Shown: piece after piece, positions 43,676-56,960 of the stretch
Numbering within the stretch: the stretch's first letter is position 1
Layout: each line of letters opens with the position of its first letter
Made by a program: the position numbers and the translations under genes
Notes under the pieces: model-generated
What the model saw: the letters and a program-made list of their open reading frames with translations, nothing else
Told to the model about the DNA's origin: nothing
Database searches by the model: none
Assembly (NCBI GenBank): GCA_026419785.1
Contig: JAODTK010005741.1
Span: 83,220 to 147,219 of the forward strand
Length of the DNA: 64,000 bases
Source: Sclerodactyla briareus
Taxonomy: Eukaryota; Echinodermata; Holothuroidea; Dendrochirotida; Sclerodactylidae
Direction of reading: 5' to 3'

Positions 43676-46600
43676 ATGCGATTCAAGAGGGGCTTATGGG
43701 GTATATAAACTCACCATGCCAGGATCATTCGCGTGAGGTGATCTTCAGCGAATAGTGTGGACAATAGGCAAGTTTGCTCGAACACTGCGGGGAATTGAGC
43801 ATCATCACGGGCTTCTTCCATCTTATCACCGCCAAGGACTATGCAATGTGTACACTGCAAGTAATGGACTTATACGACATGCGCTGAGCTGATATAGATG
43901 GTATGACTGGGGGACGGAAATGGCGCGGCGCCCGTCGGAACAGCCGCCGCTGGTTTTTTTTTTTTTTGGTGTGGTTTTTTTTTTGTGGGCAGTTGATTCA
44001 TAGTTTTGTAAATCCCGAACTTAAAGGGGGTTTGGTCTTTGTTTTTGGGTGTGTGTTAATGCCTTGGCGACGTGTGCCCGGTATCACGTGTGTATTACCA
44101 GGAAGTAGCGGTAATTCTATTCGGGTGCAATGTAGAGATGATTTGTTTTCGTTTTTGTGATGAGGGGTGTTATTCGTGACGTGTTTTATTTGTGGGTTAT
44201 TGGTGAAGTTCGTACTTTTGTTATTAGAGTTGTGAGAGTTTTAGATGTGCCAGTGAGTTAGTGTTACAGTGACGTTTTTGCGAGCAAATAGTCCGGTTCG
44301 AATTTAGCGTCCCCGGGCGGTCTCCCAGGTGGCTGTACTGCAATTGAGATGGCGGATTCATGTCTGGAACTCGTGGAGTTGTGAGTCGTCGTTCGGTGGG
44401 AGCGTCACGGTTGGACAGATTCCTGGCTCCTGCAGGGGGAGGCTCCGAGAAATTGGTCGGATACTGGAGTTCACTGAAAGTCCTTCCGGATGGAGACATA
44501 AAACGGCGGTCCCGGGAGTAGGATGGGGGACGTTTAGCGAGAATGGCAGTCCCGGGAGCAGGTTTGGGTTGGTTTACCCATATTGCCATATAACTGTAGC
44601 ACTATTGAGAATAGAAAGGAAAAGGCGAGTATCGGTGGTGCTGAATCCAACGGTTAATACGGCCTGGGCTCCTACATGAGCTTGAGGCTAGGATTCCATA
44701 GATGGTAATGCTGTGTGTTCCGGAACTGGATGAAAATCACACATTCATAAAACTAACGTGATTATGGGAAAGGAAAACAGTATATTGCGGAAAGGAAAAG
44801 ACCATAAAAAGGCAGCAGCAATGCATGTCGTTGCTTGGTTTTTTAAGGAATGCTGTTTCATATATTCTTTCGCTGGTGTGAATACGCATCCGCATACGAC
44901 ATTGGCTACATCTGCTAATTTCGCCTTTTCAGCGTTGGTTTGCCTTTACATTTATGAATTTTTGGCTGCCTGTGGAAACCAATATCTATCTTACAAAAAA
45001 CTAAATTAGTAGAAATATTCAAAAATACCCCCCGATTAGCTCACGTAAATGGGGATTTTCACATACGCAGACGATATCTATGAATCCTAGCCTTATTGGC
45101 TTCCTGAACCCGTTAGATATCAATCCAAAATAGATGAAAATAGTGAGGAAAGTTACGACCCCTACCCCCTGCTGTTGCGCCCTTCGGCTCTCTTAGAATG
45201 AAGGACATAGGTATCGTGGGAATTAAACAGACATTCCCTGAATGGCATTGGACTCGGCGCCAAATTACGCATGGACCGGTTCAATATCGCCCTCTTCTAC
45301 TGGTCTCGCGTTCGGGCGAGAATCTTGAACTGTGGCGTAGTTGCACTGAACACACTGCCCCCTCGGGCTACAAAAATCTAAATGGTCTCGGTATGATCGG
45401 AGGGTTCTTTGATCATCTGGGCTTACAGTCGCTGAGAGGATGGTAATAAAATAGTGGGACATAACTTGTCATTGAAACTTTAGGAATTAATGACGCTTTG
45501 ACAAGGTCTTTTTTGTTTTTTTCCATCCTTTAGTCGATTTCCACAAAAGGAAACCTCGTCTCCGGAGCATGTGTGGGAGAGGGGGGGGGGGGTTGGGGGG
45601 ACGAGGACAGACTCGAACCGATAGTTCAACTGGCATTCAGCGGCTAGATAGGGTCAGGTGTGGGCATCACTACGTCAATAAACTTTTTTCAAGTGACTGC
45701 ACATTTTCATATTGATAGCTTTAGAAAAATGAGTGATTTTGCTTCTGGAAGTTTCGGATTCGTCCGCGTAGGCTATTTGGAAATGCCGAACGTGATGAAA
45801 ACATATATAAGGGGAATAATATATATTAAAAAGGCAATATATCAAATTGGAAGGCACACTGGCACAACTGGCACACCAACCCACCACACACACCGCGTCA
45901 CACACACACGGCACACATGCAAAACCACACACATTACCTGTGTAGGGCGCCAGACGGGGTGACGCACAAACGGGAAATTGATCTTTTAACCTATGGAAAT
46001 GGGAAATCAGTGCACAACATACATAGGGGTACCCCAACCACTACAAGTATCATTTTGAAGCAGTGAAGGGAAACACAGGAAAAGGTAACGGGGATATCCC
46101 CCATTCGTTTTTTTTTTTTTTTGTGGTGCGTTTTTCCTATGAAAACGGGGACAAACAAACGGGGATATCCCCGGTTCGCGGCACGTCTCCCAGTTACGTG
46201 GAAAGGTACGTGTGTGTCCCCGTTTACTGGATCACAAACGCACGCCAGCACACACAATAACCCATATATAAGACGGGAAAGCTCAATTGTAGCAACATCG
46301 AATCTCTCGACTGATCATGTAATCAGCAATAATTCTTCTACGTGCTGTAGGAACGATTATGTCTGAATAGGTTCAGGTTTTTGGCCTATACGGGAAACGA
46401 TACCGCACACATGGAAACGCCCTGGTGTTTTAAAACAAAATCGAATCGAAAATGCAAACAAATCATTTGGTTCAAAAGGACCATATTCTAGTAAAAAAAA
46501 AAAAAACATTTCCATTTCGATAATTCGCCAATTTATCCAGGGCGTTCGTCCGCCAGTTGTAGTCATTCTACTAAAAGCGCCATGCACTTCGTGAATACGA

Positions 46601-46973
46601 AACATGCAAATGATGTGCGCCATTTTTAGGAAGCATGTCTAAAATGACACGCAAGATAGGTCCATAGCGCATGTATGCCCAACGAATGAAACCGGGCGAA
46701 AAATGAAATGGACTCTACAGAAACTTATGAAGGAACACTTCTATTTCGAATCAAAATTATGTTTGGTGTTGCGGTCGTCCGGGTTGTCGGAGGCGTCCAT
46801 TCGCCAAAAAGGGTTTGTCCTCCTGTTGCAAACCGGTATTTTATAAATGTAAAATATGGAAAAAAAAATCAGAAGCTGGAATTCGAAGTGCAGATACGCT
46901 CTTGTAAGGGATTGATTGTCTGTTGGAAGGAACACGGTTCTTCCCAATATGGAAAAATCATGCTGTTACAGTA
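43676..46973. other. No recognised gene apart from repeat pieces
   Basis: Contains the relative of the 30.6-kb block (44,224-44,589), a CA-rich tract near 45,877-45,935 and a G12 run at 45,581-45,592. A GGGGATATCCCC motif occurs twice (about 46,091 and 46,161). No conserved protein or RNA gene was seen. Confidence 0.4.
44224..44589 (-). other. Relative of the 30.4-30.7 kb unassigned frame
   Basis: A 121-codon - frame, Pro/Arg/Ser-rich, containing PSYSRDRRFMSPSGRTF and EPPPAGARNLSN. At the DNA level 44,436-44,540 matches 30,560-30,660 (GGTCGGATACTGGA.TTCACTGA and the following stretch). A second GGCAGTCCCGGGAGCAGG block nearby repeats GGCGGTCCCGGGAGTAGG internally. No domain recognised. Confidence 0.35.
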
Positions 46974-47160
46974 ACTCTTAAAATGGTGGTACAATTCACA
47001 CAACTATGTAAGATCAAGCCCTCTCTCGATGTTGTGTAAGAATGGAATTACACAGAAAGGTGTGAAGCTTGTGTAAAAAAAAAAATATCAAAACTGAATT
47101 GTGCAATTCTACACCAGTGACATGGGGTTAGGTGTGCTAGTAACACAGACATTTAAGAGT
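46974..47160. mobile_element. 187-bp MITE with ACTCTTAAA ends
   Basis: The left end is ACTCTTAAAATGGTGG and the right end reversed is ACTCTTAAATGTCTG. Internal GTACAATTCACACAAC and GAATTGTGCAATTC are also inversely related. It shares a body with 39,357-39,520. Non-coding. Confidence 0.6.
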
Positions 47161-50100
47161 GTAGGCCTAACCTTCAGAACCGTGTTTCTGCGATACGACC
47201 TACCGGAAGCAACTCTTTGTTCGACCTTCCTCACGGTCTCTTGACTGTATGTAGGTAGAACAATGAGCCTGGAACCATAAAAGGTTCACTTGTCGCTGTC
47301 AGGACAAAAAGCCAGCAGGACAAGGCAGTTCTGGTATTCAGTCTGCAATGGAGGCCAACGAGCGGCGGGCATTGCGATTCACTCTTGTACTGACTCTTTT
47401 ATAAACGGTAATGCCGAACATCAGTCAGCCTACTACACATACAAAAACGTAGCGAATATGAAAATGCTGGGTGGCCTTATCGGACTAAATATCGAAATAG
47501 ACGTCTACACACAGGCGTTGTGGTGACTACAACAAAGCGTTTAAAACGCGTTCAGAAACGGATTGCCTGCTTCGACCCAACTATGCGGATCATCGAGTTG
47601 AAAGATCGATGAGACAGTGAATTGAAAGTGTCCGTGTGAAGTTCTTATGGTTGACGTAAACGTAAAACATGTGCTATCCGCCAATCCGCAATCGAGGTTA
47701 ACTGGTGTTTCTGCGTGAACTCGAGACTGGTATTGTCAGTTTGCGTGTTGTCCACAAGAAAGAAGGTTTACGAAAGGGAGGGCAATTCCACTGAAGGAAC
47801 ACTACAATAATCTCGTCATGGCCTATCAAGCAAGTGCAGAAATATCGCTCCGAGTATTCACTCGAACCTGAACGTTATAAAAAAATGCCATGCTATATCA
47901 AACTACAGTGATTCTTCGGAGTTGGCAAGATTGCAATGATGGATAATAAAGGCCAAACATATGGAAAGTGTTGTCGACGGATGTGATTTGAAAAAAATCA
48001 CGGCAGTTAGTAACGCCCAATTGGGCGTGGGTCCGTTTCAATTAGAACACTACGTCGTTAGACACCCGCTCGTCGCTCTTAACTCAAACCGATTTTGTAC
48101 TGTGGTGGCTATAGCATTCACGTTCAAATATCGGTGCTTCGCAGTGAGGAGTGCAGCGAGTGCAAGGGATTTTGCGTCACTGACAGTAATTTAGAAGTTT
48201 TTTGTAATCTGTGGTCAGTATGCTGGTATGAAAAAGGCGTGAATAATGAACATGGTCATATGAGACAAGGCATATGACAAGCACGTATGCAGTATCTTCG
48301 CGTTTGTCCGTCCTCTGTACCTCTACGTTGATCTGATGCCAGTGATGTACATCGAGTGGCCAAGGTCTAAAACTGGGCGATACCAAAGGCGCGGACCCGG
48401 ACTCAAAAATTGTTAAAGGAGAAGTGACGGAAAGGCTGAATGCAAGGGAGGCAGTCCGATGCTCCAAAATTGATTCCGGGGTGATATTTTATATCCAGGA
48501 GGAGAAGTGAGAATGTGAGGAACCAAAATGCCTAAGGAGCGCGTTCCTGCAATTTGTGATTGTAACGAATTATCGAGCATTCAAACCTGTTCATTATTTG
48601 AGGCCAATACTGCCTGGGAATATAGAGGTGATGAGAGGGGGGAGGCTGGCCCCAAGAATTGGGGCTTGTGGCAAGCAGCATTAATTGTAAAATCCAGAAA
48701 TCAGTAGACATTTTTCGGGATCTGGAAATTCGTTAAAATCAAATGTTTCAATTCAAAACTTGCAAATGAAGAACAATGTCAATTCCAGTGAGATAAATCC
48801 CAAACAACACACGATAGTGTAAAGAGTCTAAGATGTATATTATGGGGGTAGATTGAAGTCTTTGCGTTCAAATCTACGCCAGTGCTGTAGCATTGTGGGT
48901 TCCGGAGCTTGTAGTAGGTAGGTACATCCAACAAACCGTAGTTGTGAAATCCCGTAACGCTGGAAACTCCTCTTAGAATCAACAATCAACACAATTTGCA
49001 AATCAGGGATGAGCCTGTGCCTGGTACAAAATATTACAATGGGCAATCAGGGCACACACGAGACACTGCTCCCACAGAAGTCAATCTATAAGTGCCGAAA
49101 AAATTGTCATACATCTATAGCCTATTATATCTTATTCTTCAGCGAAGGTGGTGTCAGACACTTAACCATACCTGACACATGCGCGGGCCACAAAACTGGG
49201 CCCATTGCAAATGACACCTTTAGAGTGAAAGCTCTCACCACGGTTCATACTATGGGACGTCCTGTGTGCACCAAGTTCTGAGCCAATTTGTTAATATTAG
49301 ATAGCTCTACCACATGCGAATTGTGGTAGTGTAAATCTCAGATTGACGACCCTGATAAAAGAAACCATGCCCTACATATAGGGGTCAGGGTGTTCCTCTT
49401 CATTCCACATTCCGGGCAGGATGATGCCCTTGCTCGACCTATGGGTTCCGATGTTTCAGAAGATTAAAATGTCCCGTGAGGACCTATAACACCAGATTTC
49501 ATTATGTCTGCTAAGAAGAGAAGTTTTCCGCTCACAGGTGAGCTGCGCGCCCACCCTGCCTATTCTTCGTTTTACACATCCTCTCTGTTCAGTCTGAAGC
49601 CCTCCATGTTTCATGAACAATTCCTTGATTCTTTCCCGCACAACTAGCCAAAATGGGACAGGAAACGGGAAGGCTCAGGCCCTCTTCTAACAAGAATCTG
49701 ACATCGCTTAGCAAAATTTATCAGCTCTTCATTGCCATAGACACGCAATGCCAGGTTCAGGCAACCAGAAGACGATTTCAAGCTGTATTTAGTTATTTCT
49801 TATTTAGGTTGGCCCTACATAGCAATACAGAATCGAATGTACCATTAGGGCTTACTCTATCGCTTAATAGCTGCCTCCTATCAGACAGGATGAAGATTTA
49901 TTGGGTCTGGAACCTTCTAAAACAGTTTTCTGCGGGGACGGCTGTACTCAGTGTGCCGCGATGGAGTGATTTAATCACTGACATAAGTATGAAACAGATA
50001 ATCTACTCTAGTCCTAGCACCAACGCTTCCATAAGTTCGACCAGTCTGTATAGCACCAAACCGTGTCGTGCTGTAAGCCCACTCTCAACTTCGATTGCAG

Positions 50101-53100
50101 CCTTTCGTTCAGGGAGAAGGCATTCAAAAATTATGATGAATTACTGGTTTTATTCATTCGGTCAGCTGGCATATGCAAAAAAAGCGATAGATCGTGTCTA
50201 GCGTTATTACAAACCGTCAACATGACTCTAGTTTACGAAGTACCAACGGCTCTGGATGGCACGAAGCCCCTCTGTTGAATAAGATATCATCCCCTGCCGC
50301 CTCTGCGGTGAGAACCTATTGGATCGGCCATCATGAACGGCAGTCAAGGCCGCCAGTAGGGGGCTCGGTGCTTGCTTAACTCTGCACCTTAAGGAAGATG
50401 TTCCTTACATTTTCTCCAAACCTAATCCAGGATACAAACGCATACTCATGATAAAACGCACCATAGCCGTGTATACCCGCTCATCTTTCACTGTATATGT
50501 GGCTTCCAACGTAGGTACTGTCCAAGATACCCCCCAGCAGTTTGCTTCTTGGATAGTTTATGCCCGTTCATATAGGTCATCCAACTGTGGAATCCACTTA
50601 AGGAGTAAACAGGAAAAACAATTATGTTTACAAAGACTGAATTGCACTCGTTTTTTCCGGCGAGACAAGAAGAAACTTTGATTACAGAATATTCGTACTT
50701 AAACAAGGTCGCAAGGTCATCGCATACGCTTGGCATAATGTCCTTTTTTGGAAATCCCACGTAGGGGAAGTGAATAACACCAGTTCCATGATAAAGGGGA
50801 CAAGATACCACTTGGGGATTCCCCTTATAATACTTCACGCCGTGACATTGAACCACATTACTCTACTTGAATCGTTCAATGCTTCACCATATCACATCTA
50901 CCCAATGGATGATCCAGGTCGGGCACTCAAGATCTAGAAGGGAATCTTGTGATGCATTCGAAGGTTACGTTGTAAAAGAACCTAATATGTCAACAAGATA
51001 CCAAGTGCCAATCCGTTTTGCGAAAGCCTGCTCGATACGCAGCACAAATTTATGTCGAGCAGTTATGTAGAGACCTCATGCTCTGAACCATACTGCGTCT
51101 GTAGATGTCATCTTACTCACTTGAAGGGAAAAATGAGAATACAATCTAAACCATTTTCATGAAATTATGTTAACGTTATCAATCGGAAAGACTTCCACTC
51201 CTTGGTAGGTATTTTTCCTGGGCTTAGGAACCAGGCCTTTGGAACGTGGGCTCAGTGAACCCCTGAAAAAAAAGTACCGTAGTATGATAGAACTTCTGAA
51301 ACAGTACAGGAATCTACCATCCGGTCCGTGACTTGAAATGCTTGAAATCATCCACGTGCACGGCAAGCCTTCAGACGCTATTGGGCAAATGATTACCAAG
51401 AGGGTTTTCTATCAACAAGCAATGTTGCCACTAGAGGCCCCGCCTGCCGGTTGTGATCTAACTCTTTACGATATGCGAGGACAGGTCAAGGTTTTTTTTT
51501 TTTTTTTGGCGATTTGTAATACCCCTTGGAATTCCGTACACAGCTCACTTTAGCTGTAATATCCCGACGAGGAGCTCTCACCAATCTAGATATTGTGAAT
51601 TGCCCCTCCATTGAATCAGTAAACTGGCCGCCACGATAGCCTCTTCGCCTTACTAACAGCAGTTTTAATTGCTCTCAGGATTAGACTTTCTGGCTTCCCA
51701 ATAATCTTGTTAGTTACTTGCTTTCTGCGGTTTGGCCCGACGAGTTCTCTTTATGCGAACGTGCGAAATCCGAATTCACGGATTTCCTATCCTTCTCAGC
51801 AGCTTCCGTAATGGGCAGGCTGCCTCAAACAGACGTGAATTACAGGCACTCTGGACCTTCTTGCATAGGTCTTCCACCTCCTCTACGGAGGTTACCTCTG
51901 GTGTTCGACTACACTCCGGATTATAATGATTGACAAGTGTGTACTACATACGTGGTCCCGCAGCGCACAACGGATGTTTCCGGACCATTTATACACTGTT
52001 TGCTAATGCGTTTTCACGTGTGAAAACATCTCAGAATGATCATAGATGATGGCCATCCCGCTGATGATTACCAAATTCACTCACACCACCCCCCAGGTCA
52101 CTTGTCAGACTCGTGTCAAGTTACTTCTGTACGAACCCTCGTTCCGAATGCGGGTTTGTGCAGACGTACAGGGACATCCGGTTAACTCTCACCAGTACTC
52201 TCCTCTTTGTCATTGAATCTGAGAAAACCCCACACTTATGAGGGCATTGCATCATCCCTGTGACAAGATGATATTGTTCATCTCAAGTAGTACCTAATTG
52301 GCCGAGTGTGTGGAGGGAGCCAAGACCATATATGCAGAAACAAGGACAAACGTCCTTCCATGAATACATTCTTCTGCTCTCACCGCGACCAAATCGGCGG
52401 CTAGAAATAGGGAGCAAGGACCTGAGATTTAAGTAGAATAGAGGCAAGCCTAGACGGGTCACCCTTCTTGATCCAAGAAGATTCCCATTCAGAGAATATA
52501 CCCCCTCATCGAATCACCTTAAGCAGTTAAGTGTAGGGTTCTTGAGCGAGACTAACCCAGACCTTAAGTGTTTGGTACTACATGGAATTCTAACTGGCAG
52601 CTTCCTATTATGAAGACTCATTTGCCCGCAAGTATGTTATTTCATACTTCTAGTGCATTTGGCCGACGCTGCGGACAGTCTTGTGTGATTGTCAGGGAAT
52701 AATGAGCATTAAATGTCACCAGATGACATGTTCGGGATTTTAGTGTATCCCTTTCTACAATAGCCCTATACAGATGCCAATGCATTCCATGCACTAGCAG
52801 TGTGAATTGTGTCCTTTTCACATAATATTTTCACCCAAATTATTTTTGCTATTATTCGTTTATAACATATAAACAGCTATATTGAAACGTTGAAAACGCC
52901 ATTAAAAATTGTTAATAACAAAACATTCAACGTTTATGAAAACATTTCAGAAGATCTCTTTAGAATGTTTGGGATAAAGTATGCTTGGAAAAGCTATGTA
53001 CAGTTATCAAGGCTCGGCTAGGTGCCACCACTGATCAGATGACCACACTCATCAGCTCGCATCCATAGATATACCGGAATGGGGCTATGCCTATTTGGCG

Positions 53101-54235
53101 GTGGAGTGGCAGGCGTGGCGTCTTCTGTAAGACGTGTCACGCAGACGAACATGCAAAACGGTCCATACCCCTTCGCCTGTCCCATCCAGCCTGCCATCCC
53201 ATGAGATGAGCGCCCACCGGGGAAGGCAAATGCATGATAAACCCAACCAAGATTAGATGCCCCCGATATTCCGGTTGATGATCGAAAACTCTTACTTCGC
53301 GCTAACCAGTTTGCCAGTTCAACGGTAAGCTGTACGCAAGGCTGGCTGTCAAACAATTATAGTATACCTGCATAGTTCAGGGCGTGCTGCGTCTTGACCG
53401 AATGTAGGCTATAGCAACGGCATGGAACAAATCCGTGGAACTAATGAGAAAGAATTTATTATCCGGCGAAATAGGTCGATGAGCATTGGGCCGAATGAAG
53501 GATTAATACTGGATCAACTCAGTGTTAAAAATGGTATAGAATTCAGATGGGCCTGGATAGGGCTTGGATGTCTTGAGGAAATTCATCTTTCATTTTCGAA
53601 CTTCACTTCAGCCACACGTAGTATTAATGTGAGGGGCATGGGAAATCTCGCAATCATTGTTTGAATCATCTTTTGGAGAGTCGATCGATCTATATATTCC
53701 TCACTGTACCATTTCGGTGCATTTCCGTATGTATTGTATTTAAGAACCCTTTAAAAAAATTAACGGATTCTTCTCAATGTACGTAACTACGCGCGGGACC
53801 AGATACCGCTGATACCGTATTGGGAATGTATAGCTAGTAGGCTACGTGGAATTCGTGAAGCACGTTGTGGTTAGTCGCGAAATGATCGTTGCGCGAAGCA
53901 GAAATGGGACAGTGCAGTTATTAGTATTAGGAGAAGGGGCACGGTTGGTCAAAACATCAACCTATCTGACACATTGAGAAGGCACAAACTGGAACAGTGC
54001 AATTCTGCTAGAAACAAAAAAAACGACCAAGACGCACTTTCAAAGAGCATGTGCGACTCGAGTTCAAAATGCGATGTCGAATATACAATTGGTATTGAAT
54101 TGTCATCTGTTTCGAGAGTGTACTCGACTCACACTTGAACATTCAAATTAGAAGCTATGGCATACGTAATGTATGGACGTATAACACTGAGGTTTGCCAA
54201 ACCAGCAACCAACGCGCATTCTTTGTTGGTAGCTA
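47161..54235. other. Longest stretch without a recognised feature
   Basis: No host exon, RNA gene or element copy was recognised over about 7 kb. The longest open frame in the whole window (182 codons, 49,653-50,201, +) falls here. It has no known motif, a neutral Ser/Thr/Leu-rich composition and no matching repeat. A 112-codon - frame (53,018-53,356) and an 80-codon + frame (53,422-53,664) are likewise unassigned. A T15 run lies at 51,493-51,507. Confidence 0.4.
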
Positions 54236-54239
54236 TAGT

Positions 54240-54522
54240 AGACAATAATAAGAATAATAATAATAATAATAATAATATGTACTTATATCATACTAATAAT
54301 TAATTAATAATAATATAATAATATTTTATTATTATATTATTATTGATTATATTTTAATCCCGATGATATGTACTGAGCAACACCAATACTAATAATAATC
54401 ATAAACTCATAATAATAATAATAATAATAATAATACTATAATAATTATTATTATTATTTATTATATTAGTATTATGATATATTATTATCATCGAGGGGAG
54501 TAAATTTAATAAAATAATAATA

Positions 54523-54570
<48 letters not shown>

Positions 54571-54610
54571 ATAAAATAATAATAAAATTAAATATTATTA
54601 GTTGATTATT
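54240..54610. repeat. Second AAT/ATT microsatellite array with palindromes
   Basis: Alternating (AAT)n and (ATT)n blocks separated by short unique pieces, including ATCCCGATGATATGTACTGAG near 54,357 and CATCGAGGGGAG near 54,490. The halves are mutually complementary. It resembles 43,371-43,675 in organisation. Confidence 0.9.
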
Positions 54611-55245
54611 ATTGTTGCGCTCAGTACAGAATCAGCGGGGGAGTTAGCGCTTGCACGAGAAAGAGTCAGGAGAAGAAATGATCAACCCGGCGATCAGGTA
54701 GTATTGAACAATTGAGAGTCTCGCTCGTGTGAATAAATTGAATGCAATGAATTGAAGGGAATATCTCATGAGAGAATATTGTGCATATCAAAAGCGTGTG
54801 ATCGGTACTGTAGCTCGTCTGTCATACGCGGCAGTTAGTGTGAGGTCGCTAAAAAAATCTGGGTGTGGGGGGGGGGGGACTGTAGAATTGAGGTGTGTAT
54901 CGATATGAGTGGTGTTATTGTTTGAACTATCCGTCACTCGCGTACTTCCCGGGTAATATGCTTGTGAGTCCGATTGTATGCTGGCCTACTCCAGAGTCAG
55001 ATCCCCCCCCATGTAGATTTCAAAATGCCGCAGATGGGGTGTAAAACCTAGTTTGACCGTTTCAGACTTCACCACAATGAAATATCTTATTTCCTCGGAG
55101 TCTTATTTCACGTCGTATGCAATACCTTTGAATGACGCCCGCCCAAACCTGTCCCAATCAACTGGTGTTTGGTGCCATTCGTGACACTTGTCAAACTGGG
55201 TAACATCATGTTAACTGGTTCATAACGGAAGTGTGATGCCCGAAT
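54611..55245. other. No recognised gene; G12 run
   Basis: A G12 run lies at 54,867-54,878. Nothing else recognised. Confidence 0.4.
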
Positions 55246-55380
55246 AGACTTCCATGGTATGTATGGATGTATGTATGTCGTATGTATGTATGTATGTATG
55301 TAGGTATGGATGTTGTATGGATGTATGTATGTATGTATGTATGTATGTATGTATGTATGTATGTACTGTATGTATGTATT
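55246..55380. repeat. GTAT tetranucleotide microsatellite
   Basis: A (TGTA)n tract with a few GGTA and GGAT variants, about 130 bp. Confidence 0.95.
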
Positions 55381-56020
55381 TTGCGATCAGATGATCTCCA
55401 GAAAGTTACACGTATCTAGTAAACTCCCGTTGTGCTCCAGTCGTGTCTGGTTCTGATCAGGCCCGTGTTGGACTTGTAAAGGTCTACTTTCCATTTCACA
55501 CCAAGGTTCAATCAAGTACAATGGTCATGTAAACATGATTGTGCTATTTCAAGTGTCTTATATCTAGCATACTTTCAGAATTTCAGCCAACGGGTGTGCA
55601 GGAACCTTTCTCTATTTACGCCCAATGGCCCCGTTAGTCAAGAGAGTAACTGGGAACTCTGTGTAATACGACGTCAAGCCAAAACATGTATTTGACTAAC
55701 CTAGTGCAAAAGATGCTAACAATTGTATCTGACTACAAACTTAGTTTGTTTAAACACAGATATGGAAGATAATTTCAATAAATTCTCTTAATGAATATTA
55801 ACTAAAGTCTCCTGCTATGACAGTGCAACAATATCACTTCACTGTTCACGTCCGTAGCCGACCTTCGCATTCTCGCAGTGAGGTCATCAGTTAGGGTGAA
55901 AATCATTTAGAAATGATGACCTCAACAAGAGAACATGCAAGAATCGCCAAATTCTGCTGGTTTTCACACTTCCTCTTTTCATCTATGCCAGCTTGAGGTG
56001 TCCTGCTGCATGACCTTGTT
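55381..56020. other. No recognised gene
   Basis: Nothing coding or repetitive recognised. Confidence 0.4.
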
Positions 56021-56960
56021 TCTCATCGGGTCCCGTGGGCCAATGAGATATTGTCGTGCATTTTGCCCTTTCACCTATATTTACTGTTGCTGGTTGCCAT
56101 AGCAACGGTTTGTATGGTAACCATAGTGGGTGGGTTTAGGTCATATCCACCCGAGGGTTACCCACTTTGTGGGTTACCCTTGTGTGCCGGGTGATCCAGC
56201 ATGAGTCACTTGCGAAGTGGCCGTTGTGTGTGTGCGTGTGTGTGTGTGTTGTGTGTTTGCCTGTCCGTCAGAGTTTTGAATGTTGTTGTCGTTTTGATAT
56301 CTCCATTTTTGAATGGCTGAACAAAGTCCAAATTTTCACGACCTTGATAATTCACAAAACACATGGTTTGTTCTCAGAATAAGGTCCGAAACTATCAGAT
56401 TGGGAATTTAAGGGCCAAAAAAACGAATTTTTCGGGCAATTTCTTTCTCATGTTTACGAATTTTCCACTGTTTTCCAATTTCGGCTGATTTCGAGGTCTA
56501 ATGATTTCAAACTTTTAGCAATGTAAAAAGGCACAAAATTACACTTTTCCCATGCAATCGCCGACATTAACCAAATGTGGATGTTAAGTGGGGGGGGGGG
56601 GGATTGATTTTGAGGCCATTTGGGGCCAGATTTGGGAATTTTTCGAAATCTGTTTCTGTTTTTCAGTATTTCAGAAATTGTGGAGGACTGAACGAATCAA
56701 AATTTTAGAACTACAAGGTACAGGGTAATCAAAACAAAGGTTTCCCAACATTTTTGCTGTAAATTAACTGAATTTTCCATGAATATGAATATTCTTTGGG
56801 AAACAGCGTTTTCCAGACTTATTTTGATAATTTTGTCTGTTGAACTCCGAAAAAGCAGCAGGTAGAAACAACTGATGGCCCCACATTTGTTCCTGCAACT
56901 CTGGGGATTGCCTCTCTTGTAATTTGAACTAATTGGGTGTAAATTCGACAGCAAACTCGG
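56021..56960 (+). repeat. Dispersed repeat of about 0.9 kb (family R2), copy 2
   Basis: Best-preserved copy of the family at 19,545-20,480. It starts TCTCATCGGGTCCCGTGGGC, contains TTGCCATAGCAACGGTTTGT and TGGTAACCATAGTGGGTGGG, then a (TG)n tract at 56,223-56,252, CATGGTTTGTTCTCAGAATA, a G13 run (56,590-56,602), AGATTTGGGAATTTTTCGAA, GTGGAGGACTGAACGAATC, AAAGGTTTCCCAACATTTTT and GCAGCAGGTAGAAACAACTG. No frame is conserved with the other copy. Confidence 0.7.

Noticed and set aside
49653-50201. Longest open frame in the window (182 codons, +)
   Set aside because: No recognisable motif, unremarkable composition, no splice or repeat support, and smaller overlapping frames in the same region. 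A chance frame of this size is plausible in 64 kb.
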